Below, piece by piece: positions 20,028 to 31,745 of a stretch of 64,000 nt of DNA. The notes beneath the pieces are model-generated. The model did no database searches, was not told where the DNA came from, and saw only the letters and a list, made by a program, of their open reading frames with translations. Within the stretch, counting starts at the first letter, position 1; every line of letters begins with the position of its first letter. A program made the position numbers and the translations under genes. Source of the stretch: Zea mays (Eukaryota > Streptophyta > Magnoliopsida > Poales > Poaceae); assembly GCF_902167145.1 (NCBI RefSeq), contig NC_050101.1, forward strand, positions 176,882,428 through 176,946,427, read 5' to 3'.

Positions 20028-22853
20028 CTATTTGTCATTCAAACTGGAGCTGATGATGGCCGTCTTGCGCTCATCAGCAAACCCCAAGTTGATCCGCTTG
20101 GTTTCTTCAGTCGGCCGCATAGAGGTCAAGGCCTGAGCTTCGTTTGCCGGTACGGCGAGGTCTTCCTCAGGCTTAGAGTTCGCCGGTGTAGAAGGAACCG
20201 TTGACGGCTTGGTGGTGAGGGCTGCTTGGATGGCCACTCGGAAACATTCTGCGGCGCCTTGGAAGTCGGCGCGCACAGTTATGATTCCTTGCGGTCCTGG
20301 CATCTTCAGTATCATGTATGTATAGTGCGGGATGGCCATGAATTTGGCCAGCCCCGGCCTCCCGATGATGGCGTTGTACCCGCAGTCGAAGTTCGCCACC
20401 TCGAACCTCAGGAACTCGGTTCTGTAGTTATCCGGAGTCCCGAAGGTGACCAGCATGTAGATGTGGCCCAGCGGGTATTCCCCTTCCGTCGGCACGATGC
20501 CGAAGAAAGGAGTGTCTGACTCGTGGAGCTCTTTGAGGTGAACTCCCAAGCCTTGGAGCGTACGGGGGAAGGTGACGTTGATGCTGCTCCCCCCGTCCAC
20601 TAGCACCTTCTTTACCCGGCTCTCTCGGATCACCGGATCGACGAGGAGCGGGTATTTGCCTGGATGGTCAAAGTTGAGCCATTGATCCTCCCGAGTGAAA
20701 GTGATCGGGTGCTCCGACCACCGGTATGGGGCGGGAGGGCCGGTGGTCGCCACCAGTATCCGGCGGTCATTGAGCTTTTGTTGTCTTTTGTTCTCCTGCG
20801 ACCCATGTCCGCCGAAGATGACGTTGACCTCCCTGTCAACGCGTGGGAAAGCTCCTCCTCCCCCCTCCTCCGGCTGATGGGGCTGTCGTGGTTCATCTGG
20901 TCCTCCCCTCGGCGGAGGAGGTGGTAGGGGTTGGAAGGGTCGACCATGTCCGACGGAGTGCTTGAAGTCCCGGCAGTTACGGAGAGTATGGCGCATGTCC
21001 TTGTGGTACGGGCACTGGGCGTCGAGGATGTCGTCCAGCATGCGCTCGCCTCCACGAGGCCCTCCTCGGGCACGAGAGGCGGGTGGTCCGGCGGCGTGTA
21101 CTTCTTCACGAGGCCTCTTCTCCCAGCGTTTGTCGGGTGGCTGGTTCGCGTCGCGTCGTGGTGCTGCCGGTGCGGGCTTTGCTCCTCCGATGAGATCCTG
21201 GGCCCGCTCGTCGGCGGTGATGTAGAGGTCGGCTTCCCGGAACAGCTCCTCGGAGGTAGTCGGCGCCTTTTGTAGTATGGCTCGGACGAAAACCGAGTCA
21301 TTAGATCCTCTGTAGAAGTCCTCGATCACGGCCGCCTCCGTGACCTCGGGGATGCGGTTTCTCATGGTCTGGAACCTTTTAAGGTATGACCGGAGAGTCT
21401 CATCCCCCCGGCGCTTGATGGATTTGAGGTCCCATGGCTGCGCTGGCTTGTCGGAGAGAGACTGGAAGTTGGCGGTGAAACGTCGACTGAAGTCTCCCCA
21501 GTCGTCGATGCAGTGTCGGGGTAGATGTCGTAGCCACTGCAGCGCATCTTGCCCAAGGACGATGGGCAGATACGCGGTCATGACGTCTTCGGATGCCCCG
21601 GCAGCCCGAGCAGCGGTGGTGTAGACGGCTAACCAACCCCCTGGATCCTGCTTAGGTTCATATTTGTCGACATTGGATACCTTGAAGTTGGGAGGCCATT
21701 GGATGGCCCTAAGGCGCGGAGTAAGGGCGGATACTCCACATGTGTCCTCCTGTCGTCGGGGATGACGTCTGTCCCGGGGAGGGGAGTGGCGGTGGTGGTT
21801 CCTCGACCGTCCCCGGGTGGTACCGCCAGTTGAAGCTGTTGCCGACTCAGTTCGGGTGGCCTGGCTTTGAGTCGGGAAGCCATGATCTCGGTCATACTCC
21901 TCCCGACGGCGAATTTCGTTCTCATGCCGCCGTTCGCGCAAAGCATTGATAGAGCTTCGCGCGTCTCGGCGACTGTTGATGGCGTGTCGCAAATCGTTCG
22001 GCGGGTGAGCGAGCGGTAGAAGATGGTTGGCCGCCTGAGTGAACAGGCGTCGGTATCCCTCGGCGTCGGGAGTCCGAGGAAGTCCGTCAGCTATCCGAGC
22101 TAGAACGCCTCTGACTTCGCTCGGCGTGTTCATAGCTCGGGCGAAGTCGGGGTTCAGGTTGCGCCCGAAGAGCGGATTCTCGCGTCGTTGCCTTGCATCT
22201 TGCTCGGCTTGCTCCTGAGTCCGCCGGCGATCACGTCGTCGGGAGTTCCTTCGTTCCCTGAAGACGCGTTCTTCCGGAGTTTCTCCTATCTCTGAGACCT
22301 CATCTCGCGAGACAGGCTGCTTCGGATCCCGTTCTCCGGCTGTGTGATGTCGTCGAACGTTCCTGCGTCGGTTCCTCCATCGGCGGGATTCTCGCTGAGG
22401 TGGTTCTTCTCCAGGCACGGTCGGTTCATCGTCAGAGACGGCGGGCGACTCTGCTCTCCCGATGAAGAGGACGTCGGGGTAGAACGGTACTGCTGTCGCG
22501 GCGACTTTCTTTCCGTTCTCCTTTGAGGCCGGAGGAACGGGAAGAACGACTTGCCTCTCCCTGGTCTCCTTCTTTCTCGCGACCCGTGTCCATTCTTTCG
22601 TCGGGGAAGTAGACAGCGGAGTCTTCCGGGTCAGCGAGCTTCTAGCTCCAGCCTCCCCGGAGACGATCTTTTTCCGAAGAGCCGGAGGTAGCGTCTTTCC
22701 AGCATTTTCGGAGTTTGTTGGAGGAAACTTCTTTTCCGACAGATCCACGATGCGGTGTAGAATTCCTTCTTCGTCCGCCACAGATGAGATTGTCCCGAAG
22801 CAGAATACAAATCCGGGACGCACGGTGATCTTGCTGCGGAAGGTGATGGCCAT
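20028..22853 (-). CDS. gag: Gag-protease polyprotein of the inner Tat element
   Basis: Open for about 941 codons from ATG 22853 (MAITFRSKITV). The open frame continues upstream into the LTR, but no better ATG follows the PBS. A basic, Arg/Glu-rich N-terminal half is followed by the gag region (WLAVYTTAARAAGASEDVM, LQWLRHLPRHCIDDWGDF), a CX2HX4HX4C zinc motif (CPYHKDMRHTLRNC) and a pepsin-like protease with VLVDGGSSINV and IIGRPGLAKF. It ends LNDK-TAG, with the RT frame continuing in phase. No breaks are visible, so the virus-like-particle protein may still be made. Gag and protease share one frame, separated by a stop from RT, as in Ogre/Tat elements. Confidence 0.9.
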   Translation of the reverse strand: MAITFRSKITVRPGFVFCFGTISSVADEEGILHRIVDLSEKKFPPTNSENAGKTLPPALRKKIVSGEAGARSSLTRKTPLSTSPTKEWTRVARKKETRERQVVLPVPPASKENGKKVAATAVPFYPDVLFIGRAESPAVSDDEPTVPGEEPPQRESRRWRNRRRNVRRHHTAGERDPKQPVSRDEVSEIGETPEERVFRERRNSRRRDRRRTQEQAEQDARQRRENPLFGRNLNPDFARAMNTPSEVRGVLARIADGLPRTPDAEGYRRLFTQAANHLLPLAHPPNDLRHAINSRRDARSSINALRERRHENEIRRREEYDRDHGFPTQSQATRTESATASTGGTTRGRSRNHHRHSPPRDRRHPRRQEDTCGVSALTPRLRAIQWPPNFKVSNVDKYEPKQDPGGWLAVYTTAARAAGASEDVMTAYLPIVLGQDALQWLRHLPRHCIDDWGDFSRRFTANFQSLSDKPAQPWDLKSIKRRGDETLRSYLKRFQTMRNRIPEVTEAAVIEDFYRGSNDSVFVRAILQKAPTTSEELFREADLYITADERAQDLIGGAKPAPAAPRRDANQPPDKRWEKRPREEVHAAGPPASRARGGPRGGERMLDDILDAQCPYHKDMRHTLRNCRDFKHSVGHGRPFQPLPPPPPRGGPDEPRQPHQPEEGGGGAFPRVDREVNVIFGGHGSQENKRQQKLNDRRILVATTGPPAPYRWSEHPITFTREDQWLNFDHPGKYPLLVDPVIRESRVKKVLVDGGSSINVTFPRTLQGLGVHLKELHESDTPFFGIVPTEGEYPLGHIYMLVTFGTPDNYRTEFLRFEVANFDCGYNAIIGRPGLAKFMAIPHYTYMILKMPGPQGIITVRADFQGAAECFRVAIQAALTTKPSTVPSTPANSKPEEDLAVPANEAQALTSMRPTEETKRINLGFADERKTAIISSSLNDK

Positions 22854-22880
22854 TGAGCTAGCTTGGATCGTCGACACACC

Positions 22881-22897
22881 CCCTACCTGGCGCGCCA
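22881..22897 (-). other. Primer-binding site of the inner Tat element
   Basis: Minus-strand TGGCGCGCCAGGTAGGG, two bases inside the 5' LTR, identical to the Huck site. Confidence 0.8.
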
Positions 22898-22899
22898 GC

Positions 22900-23527
22900 T
22901 GTCGGTGTTTTGGGTCCGACCGCACACCCGGGGTTGCCCCTCAAGGTGTTTTTAGGAGTAGGACGGTGTCAACGACTGTAGCAAAATGGTTCGTGCCGAT
23001 CGCACGAGGGACAATGGACAAGATTTGCAGGTTCGGGCCGCTTAGAAGCGCGTAACACCCTATGTCCTGGTGAGTATATGAGCGGGGTTACAAGAGGGCT
23101 CTCTGGATAGAGGGCGCAGAGAGTTTACGTGGGTGGCTAAGTAAAACAGGGTCGATCGATCTGAAGGGGTGCCCCCTAGGCCTTATATACTCGACCGTGG
23201 GGCAGTACATGTGATATGATAACATCAAGTAGCTAAAAGATAGTGAACCTCTTGAGTTTATCCCTACGCAACCCTCGCCGACTTATCCTTGCATGGCTCC
23301 GTTGCATGGGGGCTCCAGCGCGGGAAAGTCGGGTCTCTGTTGCGATTTATTCGTTCGCCGTTGTGGGCCGTCCGGGTTTGCACCAATCCGGTCTCACGTC
23401 TTCTCTTCTTTGTTGGTTGTCTTTCCCCAGGCCCACGAAAGAATGACCTTACGAATTATTGGGCCCTCGGGCCTTTCGTGAGGCCTTTTACTTCTTTAGT
23501 GGACCCAGGGGATATCTATCCCCCACA
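22900..23527 (-). repeat. 5' LTR of the inner Tat element
   Basis: 628 bp, differing from the partner LTR at three transitions. The promoter TATA (minus GTATATAAGG) lies at 23181-23190. Confidence 0.93.
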
Positions 23528-24926
23528 GGATCTCCGAAGCTGCCGCCAGCAGCCAGGGTAATCCCTGTGAGAGTACATCCGGTGGTTTTCGAAGCAGCGC
23601 ACCGAGCTGCCCAACATCACCGACTCGAATGTCATCAGGGCGTTCCTCGCTGGCACCACTTGGCACGACCTGGTGAGCAAACTAGGCCGCAAGACTCCCA
23701 CCAAGGCGAGCGAGTTGATGGACATTGCCACCAAATTCGCCTCTGGTCAGGAGGCGGTCGCAGCCATCTTCCAGAAGGACAAGCAGCCTCAGGGACGCCA
23801 GCAGGAAGACGTCCCTAAGGCATCCGCCCAGCGAGGCACAAAGAAGAAGGCCAAGAAGAAGGCACAAGCAAAGCGCGACGCCGCTGACGCGGATCTCGTC
23901 GCCGCTGTCGAGCACAGGAACCCACGGAAGCCTCCCGGAGGGGCCAACCTGTTCGACAAGATGCTCAAGGAGTCGTACCCCTATCACCAGGGTCCCGTCA
24001 AGCATACCCTTGAGGAATGTGTCATGCTTCGGCGCTACTTCCATAAGACCGGGCCACCGGCGGGAGATGGCAAAGGCCAAGACAACGACAAGAAGGAGGG
24101 CGACAAGGCAGAGGAGTTCCCCGAGGTCCACGGCTGTTTCATGATCTACGGTGGGCAAGTGGCGAACGCCTCGGCTCGGCACCGCAAGCAGGAGCGCTGG
24201 GAGGTCTGCTCGGTGAAGGTGGCGGCGCCAGTCTACCTAGACTGGTCCGACAAGCCCATCACCTTCGACCAAGGCAACCACCCCAACTGCGTGTCGAGCC
24301 CAGGAAAGTACCCGCTCGTTGCCGATCCCGTCATCGGCAACATCAGGCTCACCAAGGTCCTCATGGACGGGGGCAGTAGCCTCAACATCATCTATGCCGA
24401 GACCCTCGGGCTCTTGGGGATCGAGTTGTCCACGATCCGGGCTGGTGCGGCGCCCTTTCACGAGATCATCCCCGGGAAGCGCGCCCTGCCCCTTGGACAA
24501 CTCGATCTGCCCGTCTGCTTCAGAACTCCCTCCAACTTCCGAAAGGAAACCCTCACGTTCGAGGTGGTCGGATTCCGAGGGACCTACCACGTGGTGCTGG
24601 GGAGACCGTGCTACGCCAAGTTTATGACCGTCCCCAACTACACCTACCTCAAGCTCAAGATGCCAGGCCCCAACGGGGTCATCATCGTCGGATCCACGTA
24701 CCGACACGCGTACGAATGCGACGTGGAGTGTGTGGAGTACGCTGAGGCCCTCACCGAGTCCGAGGCCCTCATCGCCGACCTAGAGTGCCTCTCCAAGGAG
24801 GTGCCTGATGCGAAGCGCCACGCCGACAACTTCGAACCGGCTGAGGCGATTAAGTCCATCCCTCTCGACCCCAGCAACGACGCCTGCAAGCAAGTCCGGA
24901 TCGGCTCCGAGCTCGACCCCAAATAG
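23528..24926 (+). pseudogene. gag: Huck gag C-terminal part and protease
   Basis: Resumes the Huck gag after the insertion (RSCRQQPG) but meets TAA and TGA within about 15 codons (near 23561-23573). It is then open, with FSKQRTELPNITDSN, a Lys-rich stretch, and a zinc motif in which the first Cys is Tyr (YPYHQGPVKHTLEEC; the inner element has CPYH). The protease follows, with VLMDGGSSLNIIY and VLGRPCYAKFM. It ends LDPK-TAG at 24925-24927. The stops and the lost zinc ligand make it non-functional. Confidence 0.88.
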
Positions 24927-24927
24927 G

Positions 24928-27900
24928 AAGCAGTGCTCGTCGACTTTCTCCGCGCAAACACTGAAGTTTTTGTGTGGAGTCCCTCGGACATGCCAGGCAT
25001 ACCGAGGGATGTCGCCGAGCACTCACTAGATATCCGAGCTGGTGCCCGACCCGTGAAGCAGCCTCTGCGCCGTTTCGACGAAGAAAAACATAGAGCCATA
25101 GGCGAGGAGATCCACAAGCTCATGGCTGCAGGGTTCATCAAAGAGGTATTCCATCCCGAATGGTTAGCCAACCCTATGCTTGTGAAAAAGAAAGGTGGGA
25201 AGTGGAGGATGTGCGTAGACTACATTGGTCTAAACAAAGCATGTCCGAAGGTCCCCTACCCTCTGCCTCGCATAGATCAAATTGTAGACTCCACTACTGG
25301 GTGTGAAACCCTGTCATTCCTCGATGCCTATTCAGGTTATCACCAAATCAAGATGAAAGAGTCCGACCAGCTCGCGACTTCTTTCATCACACCTTTTGGC
25401 ATGTACTGTTATACTACTATGGCATTTGGCTTGAGGAATGCAGGTGCAACATACCAAAGGTGCATGAACCACGTGTTCGGAGAGCACATCGGCCGAACGG
25501 TCGAGGCTTACGTCGATGACATCGTTGTCAAGACGAGGAAAGCCTCCGACCTGCTCTCTGCCCTTGAAACGACATTCAAGTGTCTGAGAGCGAAGGGCGT
25601 GAAGCTCAATCCCGAGAAGTGTGTCTTCAGAGTCCCCCGAGGCATGCTCCTGGGGTTCATCGTCTCCGAGCGGGGCATCGAAGCCAACCCGGAGAAAATC
25701 GCGGCCATCACCAACATGGGGCCTATCAAAGATTTGAAAGGAGTACAAAGGGTCATGGGATGCCTAGCTGCTCTGAGCCGCTTCATCTCACGCCTCGGCG
25801 AAAAAGGCCTACCCTTGTACCGCCTCTTAAGGAAGGCCGATCGCTTCACTTGGACCCCCGAGGCCGAGGAAGCCCTCGGAAACTTAAAGGCACTCCTTAC
25901 AAATGCGCCCATCTTGGTGCCCCCCGCTGCGAGAGAAGCCCTCTTGATCTACCTAGCCACAACCACTCAGGTGGTCAGCGCCGCGATCGTAGTCGAGAGA
26001 CAAGAAGAAGGGCATGCACTGCTCGTCCAGAGGCCGGTTTACTTCATCAGTGAAGTGCTATCCGAGACCAAGATCCGCTACCCGCAAATTCAGAAGCTAT
26101 TGTACGTAGTAATTCTGACGCGGCGAAAGTTGCGACACTACTTCGAGTCTCGTCCGGTGACTGTGGTGTCATCCTTCCCCCTAGGGGAGATCATCCAGTG
26201 TCGAGAGGCCTCGGGTAGGATAGCAAAGTGGCAGTGGAACTCATGGGTGAGACAATCTCGTACGCTCCTTGGAAGGCCATAAAGTCCTAAGTCTTGGTGG
26301 ACTTCGTGGCTGAATGGGTCGACACCCAATTACCAACAGCTCCGATCCAACCGGAACTTTGGACCATGTACTTGATGGGTCGCAGATGAAAACGGAAGCA
26401 GGTGTTGGCCTGCTCTTCATCTCACCCCTCGGGAAACATCTCCGCCACGTACTGCGCCTCCATTTCCTGGCGTCAAACAACATGGCCGAGTACGAGGCTC
26501 TGGTTAATGGGTTGCACATCGCCATCGAGCTAGGGGTTCGACGCCTCGATGCTCGTGGTGACTCGCAGCTTGTCATTGACCAAGTCATGAAGAACTCCCA
26601 CTGCCGCGACCGGAAGATGGAGGCCTACTGCGATGAAGTTCGACGCCTGTAAGACAAGTTCTACGAGCTGGAGCTCAACCACATCGCTCGACGATACAAC
26701 GAGATTGCAGACGAGCTAGCGAAAATAGCCTCAGGGCGGACAACGGTTCCCCCTGACGTTTTCTCCAGAGACATACATCAACCCTCCGTCAAGATCGACG
26801 ACACGCCTGAGCCCGAGGAGGCCTCAACCCAGCCTGAGGTATCCTCGGCCGCCGAGGGTGAGGCCCTGCGTGTCGAGGGAGAGCGGAATGGGGTCATGCC
26901 TAACCCAAACTGGCAGACCCCGTACCTAGAATATCTCCTCCGAGGGGAGCTACCCCTCGACAAGGCCGAAGCTCGGCGACTGGCGCGCCGCGCCAAGTCG
27001 TTCGTCTTACTGGGTGATGAAAAGGAGCTCTACCACCACAGCTCCTCAGGCATCCTCCAACGATGCATATCTGTCGACGAAGGATAGGAGCTATTGCAAG
27101 AAATACACTCGGGGGCTTGCGGTCACCATGCAGCACCTCGAGCCCTCGTGGGAAACGCCTTCCGATAAGGATTCTACTGACCAACCGCGGTGGCCGACGC
27201 CACTAGGATTGTACGCTCTTGCCAAGGGTGTCAATTCTATGCGAAACAGACGCACCTGCCCGCTCAGGCCCTGCAGACAATACCCATCACTTGGCCATTT
27301 GCTGTGTGGGGTCTGGACCTCGTCGGTCCCTTGCAGAAGGCACCCGGGGTCTTCTCGCACATGATGGTCGCCATCGACAAATTCTCTAAGTGGATCGAGG
27401 TCCGACCCCTAACCAGCATCAGGTCCGAGCAGGCAGTGGCGTTCTTCACCAACATCATCCATCGCTTTGGGGTCCCAAACTCCATCATCACCGACAATGG
27501 CACACAGTTCACTGGGAAGAAGTTCCTGGACTTCTGCGAGGACCACCACATCCGTGTGGACTTGGCCGCCGTAGCTCACCCCATGACGAATGGGCAGGTG
27601 GAGCGTGCCAACGGTATGATTCTGCAGGGACTTAAACCGAAGATCTACAACGACCTCAACAAATTCGGCAAGTGGTGGATGAAAGAGCTACCCTCGGTGG
27701 TCTGGAGTCTAAGGACGACGCCGAGCCACGGGTCTCTCGCCGTTCTTTCTATTCTATGGGGCCGAGGCTATCTTACCCACAGACTTAGAATACGGTTCCC
27801 CGAGGACAAAGGCGTACGACGACCGAAGCAACCAGACCAGCCGAGAAGACTCACTGGACCAGCTCGAAGAGGCTCGGGACGTGGCCTTACTACACTCGGC

Positions 27901-28147
27901 GCGGTATCAGCAGTCTCTGCGATGCTACCACGCCCGAGGGGTTCGACCCCGAGGCTTCCAGGTGGGAGACTTGGTACTTCGGCTGCGGCAAGACGTCCGA
28001 GGGCGCCACAAGCTTACTCCTCCCTGGGAAGGGTCGTTCATCATCGCCAAGATTTTGAAGCCCGGAACATACAAGCTGGCCAACGATCAAGGCAAGGTCT
28101 ACAACAACGCTTGGAACATCCAACAGCTACGTCGCTTCTACCCTTAA
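24928..28147 (+). pseudogene. pol: Huck RT-RNase H-integrase, broken
   Basis: RT is open from the border TAG to about 26230, with PEWLANPMLV, FLDAYSGYHQI and YVDD (25509-25520). RNase H follows after frameshifts (about 26230-26390) and ends in a stop at 26650. The linker continues open to a TAG at 27087. Integrase then has CQGCQFYAKQTH, WGLDLVGP, ITDNGTQF and QVERANGMIL, and a frameshift near 27740. The last 89 codons (27881-28147) are in another frame and end NIQQLRRFYP. All catalytic segments of RT and integrase are recognisable, but at least five breaks prevent translation. Confidence 0.9.
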
Positions 28148-28800
28148 GATGTTTCAAGTCATTCATATACCTCGCTTTCTTTACATACATAAATAAAGTC
28201 TAACTGTCAAGGAAGGGTCATCCTTGCCTCGGCAAAGCCCGACCCTCCCTCGGGGGCTAGAAGGGGGAACCCCCTCCGTGTCAAAATTTTCCTCGGAAAA
28301 GTCTTTTGCCAGAACGTCTTTCGCGCTTTTCGACTCCTTCGATAGCGGGGTCCTAAAAACGACGAGAGTACACGTAAGCGGCAAGGCCGGCCGAGCCAAG
28401 GGACTCCTACGCCTCTGGGATACGGATACCTCACTCATCTCCTTCCGCGATAAGTAACTCACGCTTGGATAAGCGATTCTATTACCGAACGAGTCCTAAC
28501 GCTCGAAAACTTTTCTGCCAGAATGACTTTCATGCCTTCATGACTATATCGATAACGGAATCCTGCGAACGAGTAAGAGTGCACGTAAGCGGCAAGGCCG
28601 ACCGAGCCGAGGGACTCCTACGCCTCCGGGATACAGATACCTCACTCATCACCTTCCGCGAAAAGTAACTCTCGCTCGGATAAGCGATTCTGCTACCGAC
28701 GAACAAGTCCTAATACTCGAAACAAGAGGAAAGAAAACACAGCTTTATAATCCGGCGTGAAAATGCTTAGGCCCCAGCGGCCGCGAAAAACATACGCATA

Positions 28801-29340
28801 CTACAGACAAACTGTTCCTGCAGGTTCAGACATCGGCAGAGGGAGCAGCAGCACCCTCGGCTTCGTTTCCACCCTCGGCAGATCCTGGCCCAGCCTCGGA
28901 CGGCGACTCGGGCGGAAGGATCTCCACCTCGGAGAAGGACGCCAGCACCGCGCTTGGGCCCTCACGGTCAGGTTCTCTGCAAGGGTTCCGGCCCGAGCGG
29001 ACGCCTCGGCTGGCCGCTTCGTAGCCTTAGCCAGCTGTCCCCCGAGGACCTCAGCCCGGCTCACGGTCTCGACAACATGACTTCGGGGTTGGTCCCGCTA
29101 GCGGACAACTTGGCCAAGCTCTTGCCACCGCTGCTGCGCCTCCTCGGCCAGGGAAGCCACGTGCTCCCGGGCCGACGAAGCCTCTTTTCGAGCCAACTCC
29201 GCCTTCTGTCCACGCCGCTGCCTTCGGCTCCAGCTCATCGCAGAGCGGCCGAAGGTTCTATAACTGAGCAAGAGAAGCCTTGAGCGGCAAGGCCGACCGA
29301 GCCGAGGGACTCCTACACCTCCGGGATATGGATACCTCAC
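28801..29340 (-). pseudogene. Decayed antisense coiled-coil frame of Huck
   Basis: On the minus strand, antisense to Huck pol, two adjacent segments in one or two frames read as heptad-like helices: RKEASSAREHVASLAEEAQQRWQ around 29150, then, after a TAG at 29098, SRAEVLGGQLAKATKRPAEA around 29000. The place (between integrase and the 3' LTR) and strand match the intact antisense coiled-coil gene of the inner Tat element. No start, splice sites or full frame can be defended, so it is called a remnant. Confidence 0.4.
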
Positions 29341-31536
29341 TCATCACCTTCCGCGCGAGGCAACTCACGCTCGGTTAAGCGTTCAGCTAGCCGACAGGCG
29401 AGTCCTAGTGCTCGAAATGAGGAAGAAACACGGTATTACACTCAAATACCCAGATGTTCAGGCCTCGACAGCCGCAATGAACAAACACCCATGTTCAGGG
29501 TGCCATTACAAACGGGACTTCGGTTCCATTCCCGCGGGTATGAACAACCTCCACACCAGAGGGCCTGCGGGACAACAAACTCCGGGTGGCTCGCCGGCGA
29601 CCACTGCACCAGCAGCGACAACGACCTCCGCCTCGAGCGGCTAAACAACAGCAATGATGACCTCAGGGCAAACACTGCTGTGAGAAGGCCCTCGCCCACG
29701 TCCCCACTCGAGGGGCGAGGACAAGCCATCAAAGCCAAAGAGCCGGAGGTCTGACAACGGGTGGCGCCGACAGTCTCGTTGGCGGAGAAACCTTCTCTGG
29801 CTACCACCACCTCAGCACCGACGACAACGGCCACCTGCCCACCAGCGCCAGGCCGACGAATGGCGGCCGCCCCAGCCTGCACCGGCAGATCCCCACTCAA
29901 GTCCTCGCGGACGGGCCGACACCGACCTCCGCGTGAAGGCGTCGTGCTGGAGTGAGGACAAGACAATCCAAGAACACGAACGCCACCCCAGTGGCGTGCG
30001 ACATCTTGGGCGATCTCCCGGTGCAGTCGGCGACGCGGGGAGGGCCGCAGACATGCCCGACCTGTGCGCGACGCGACAGTCGCCCGTGCGGTAGACGGAC
30101 GGCCACGCCCGGATCAGGCGACAGGAGGCAGCGTCGGAGGCCACGACAGAGCCAGCGAGCCAGGCACGCTGGAGCTGACGACGCTTGCGGCCGACCGGTC
30201 CCGCGTTGTCGGAGTTCGCCCCCCTCCACAAGGTCGGTGAGCGCCCTCTCCCCTGAATGCTGAAGGAAGAGGTGGCCTGCCGGCCCGTGCGGGAGGTAGA
30301 ACCCCGGCTCAGCTCACCCTCTGCCACAGCAAGGATGATGAAGATTCTTGAAGCTGAGGGCGGGGCAGAGGCCGCAACCCGGCTTGCTTCTCCCCACCAC
30401 CGAACTGGTGGTCATCATCCTGGATGACCATTGGTGAGGGAATGCAACCGGGCTGCATGATGAAAATCCTTGAAGCCGAGCGATGGCTGAAGGGCGCCAA
30501 CCCCCGCGAGGTCGCGCTCCTCCAACAGCAGCAAGACGAAGGCAACGCGGGTGCCCCCCATCCGGGGGCTCGGAAGGTGGAAGGGCGCGATGCATGAGGG
30601 GAGTGCGAAGACATGGCCACCGCCTGGGGGATCAACCCCTTTTTAAAGGCGGCTCTCCCCACTCGCATCCTCAGGCGTCACGGGCAAAGTCTTCACCGAC
30701 GTGCTCCGGGGTTCTCCCCCTACGACACGGGGGCTGGGTCCCACACGCATGCAAGCTGACCAGAAACGGTAGAAGCCAAACCACTGCGCTCGAAGCAGGT
30801 AACCGCCCCACGGTTATAAGCGTTCCCCCATTCTCGCTAAAACCAGCAGGCGAAAGGACGGATCGCCATGCAGGAGGCGTGCAACCGCACCACGATTATG
30901 CACCCTTTCGGCTTCATCGCATCTGGTGGGTCAGCGTGAAGGCCTGGGCCCGCATGTCAAGCAACCGGCGCAACGGTTACTGCGTGCAAGGAAAATGCAC
31001 CGCCACTCACGCAAATGTCGCGTCTTCTCGACTGTGAAACCATACCACAACTCGAGGCAGCCCTGCGCATGACCCAACAGTGCCAATCGAGCACAACAAT
31101 CACGGGTCAGTCAGCTGCGGGAAGAGGCGCGACGGTCGATATGGCTAAAAGTGGACCGATAGCAGACGAGCGGAAGCAGCGGTCAAATCGTTTGCAGGCC
31201 CACGTCCCCTCCTGAAGCGACAGGGGAGGCCTCTCCCACGGCGTGAAGACGACGCGTCCGTGTTCCGTTCCTCGAATGACTCGCGCACGCGGCCGCCCCG
31301 CGAATCGCCCGTCCCATCGCATTAACTCCTTGCCAGGGCAAGCGACACCTTTGGCAGGCGAAGCGGCGTCGTTTCACCTCCGCCATGATGACCGCGTCAA
31401 AAAAGGTGCGCCACAACGTTTAAATTCATATCCTTTTCCTCTTCCCCTTTCTCTCTCTTGCTACATGGACCGGGAAAGGGGATATTTCGAAAGGGATCCT
31501 TCTCCACGAAGGAAGCGGGCCCCGAGCCCTCCTAGT

Positions 31537-31745
31537 GATCAGGGGTTCGAAGGCTGGCCCCTCGGAAGGGTTCGACAGCCGCCCTAGAGCACTTGGGCTT
31601 CAAGCCCATTACTGATCAGGGGTTCAAAGGCTGGCCCCTCGGAAGGGTTCGACAGTCGCCCTAGAGCACTTGGGCTCCGCGCCCACTACTGATCAGGGGT
31701 TCGAAGGCTGGCCCCTCGGAAGGGTTCGACAGCCGCCCCAGAGCA
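31537..31745. repeat. Three tandem 77-bp units in Huck 3' region
   Basis: Copies of GATCAGGGGTTCGAAGGCTG start at 31537, 31614 and 31691 (last incomplete), at exact 77-bp spacing and nearly identical. Confidence 0.92.

Larger units (their letters stand above)
12632..23527 (-). mobile_element. Complete Tat-lineage Gypsy retrotransposon nested in Huck gag
   Basis: The LTRs, 628 bp each, lie at 12632-13259 (3') and 22900-23527 (5'), with TSD GGATC at 12627-12631 and 23528-23532. Only three differences (all transitions) separate the LTRs, about 0.5%. At a commonly used 1.3e-8 substitutions per site per year, that is roughly 0.2 million years. Order on the minus strand: LTR, PBS, gag-protease, TAG, RT-RNase H-integrase, 89-bp tandem array, a gene on the opposite strand, hairpin repeats, PPT, LTR. 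The family name is uncertain. RT carries two TAG stops beyond the one at the gag-pol border, so this copy is probably non-autonomous despite its youth. Confidence 0.93.

Noticed and set aside
12632..23527. Reading the inner element as part of Huck
   Set aside because: It has its own LTRs, PBS and TSD (GGATC), is on the opposite strand, and Huck gag resumes right after it.
29440..31590. Several 80-180-codon frames on both strands
   Set aside because: They overlap, have no domain, and sit in GC-rich Huck 3' DNA where stops are rare by chance.
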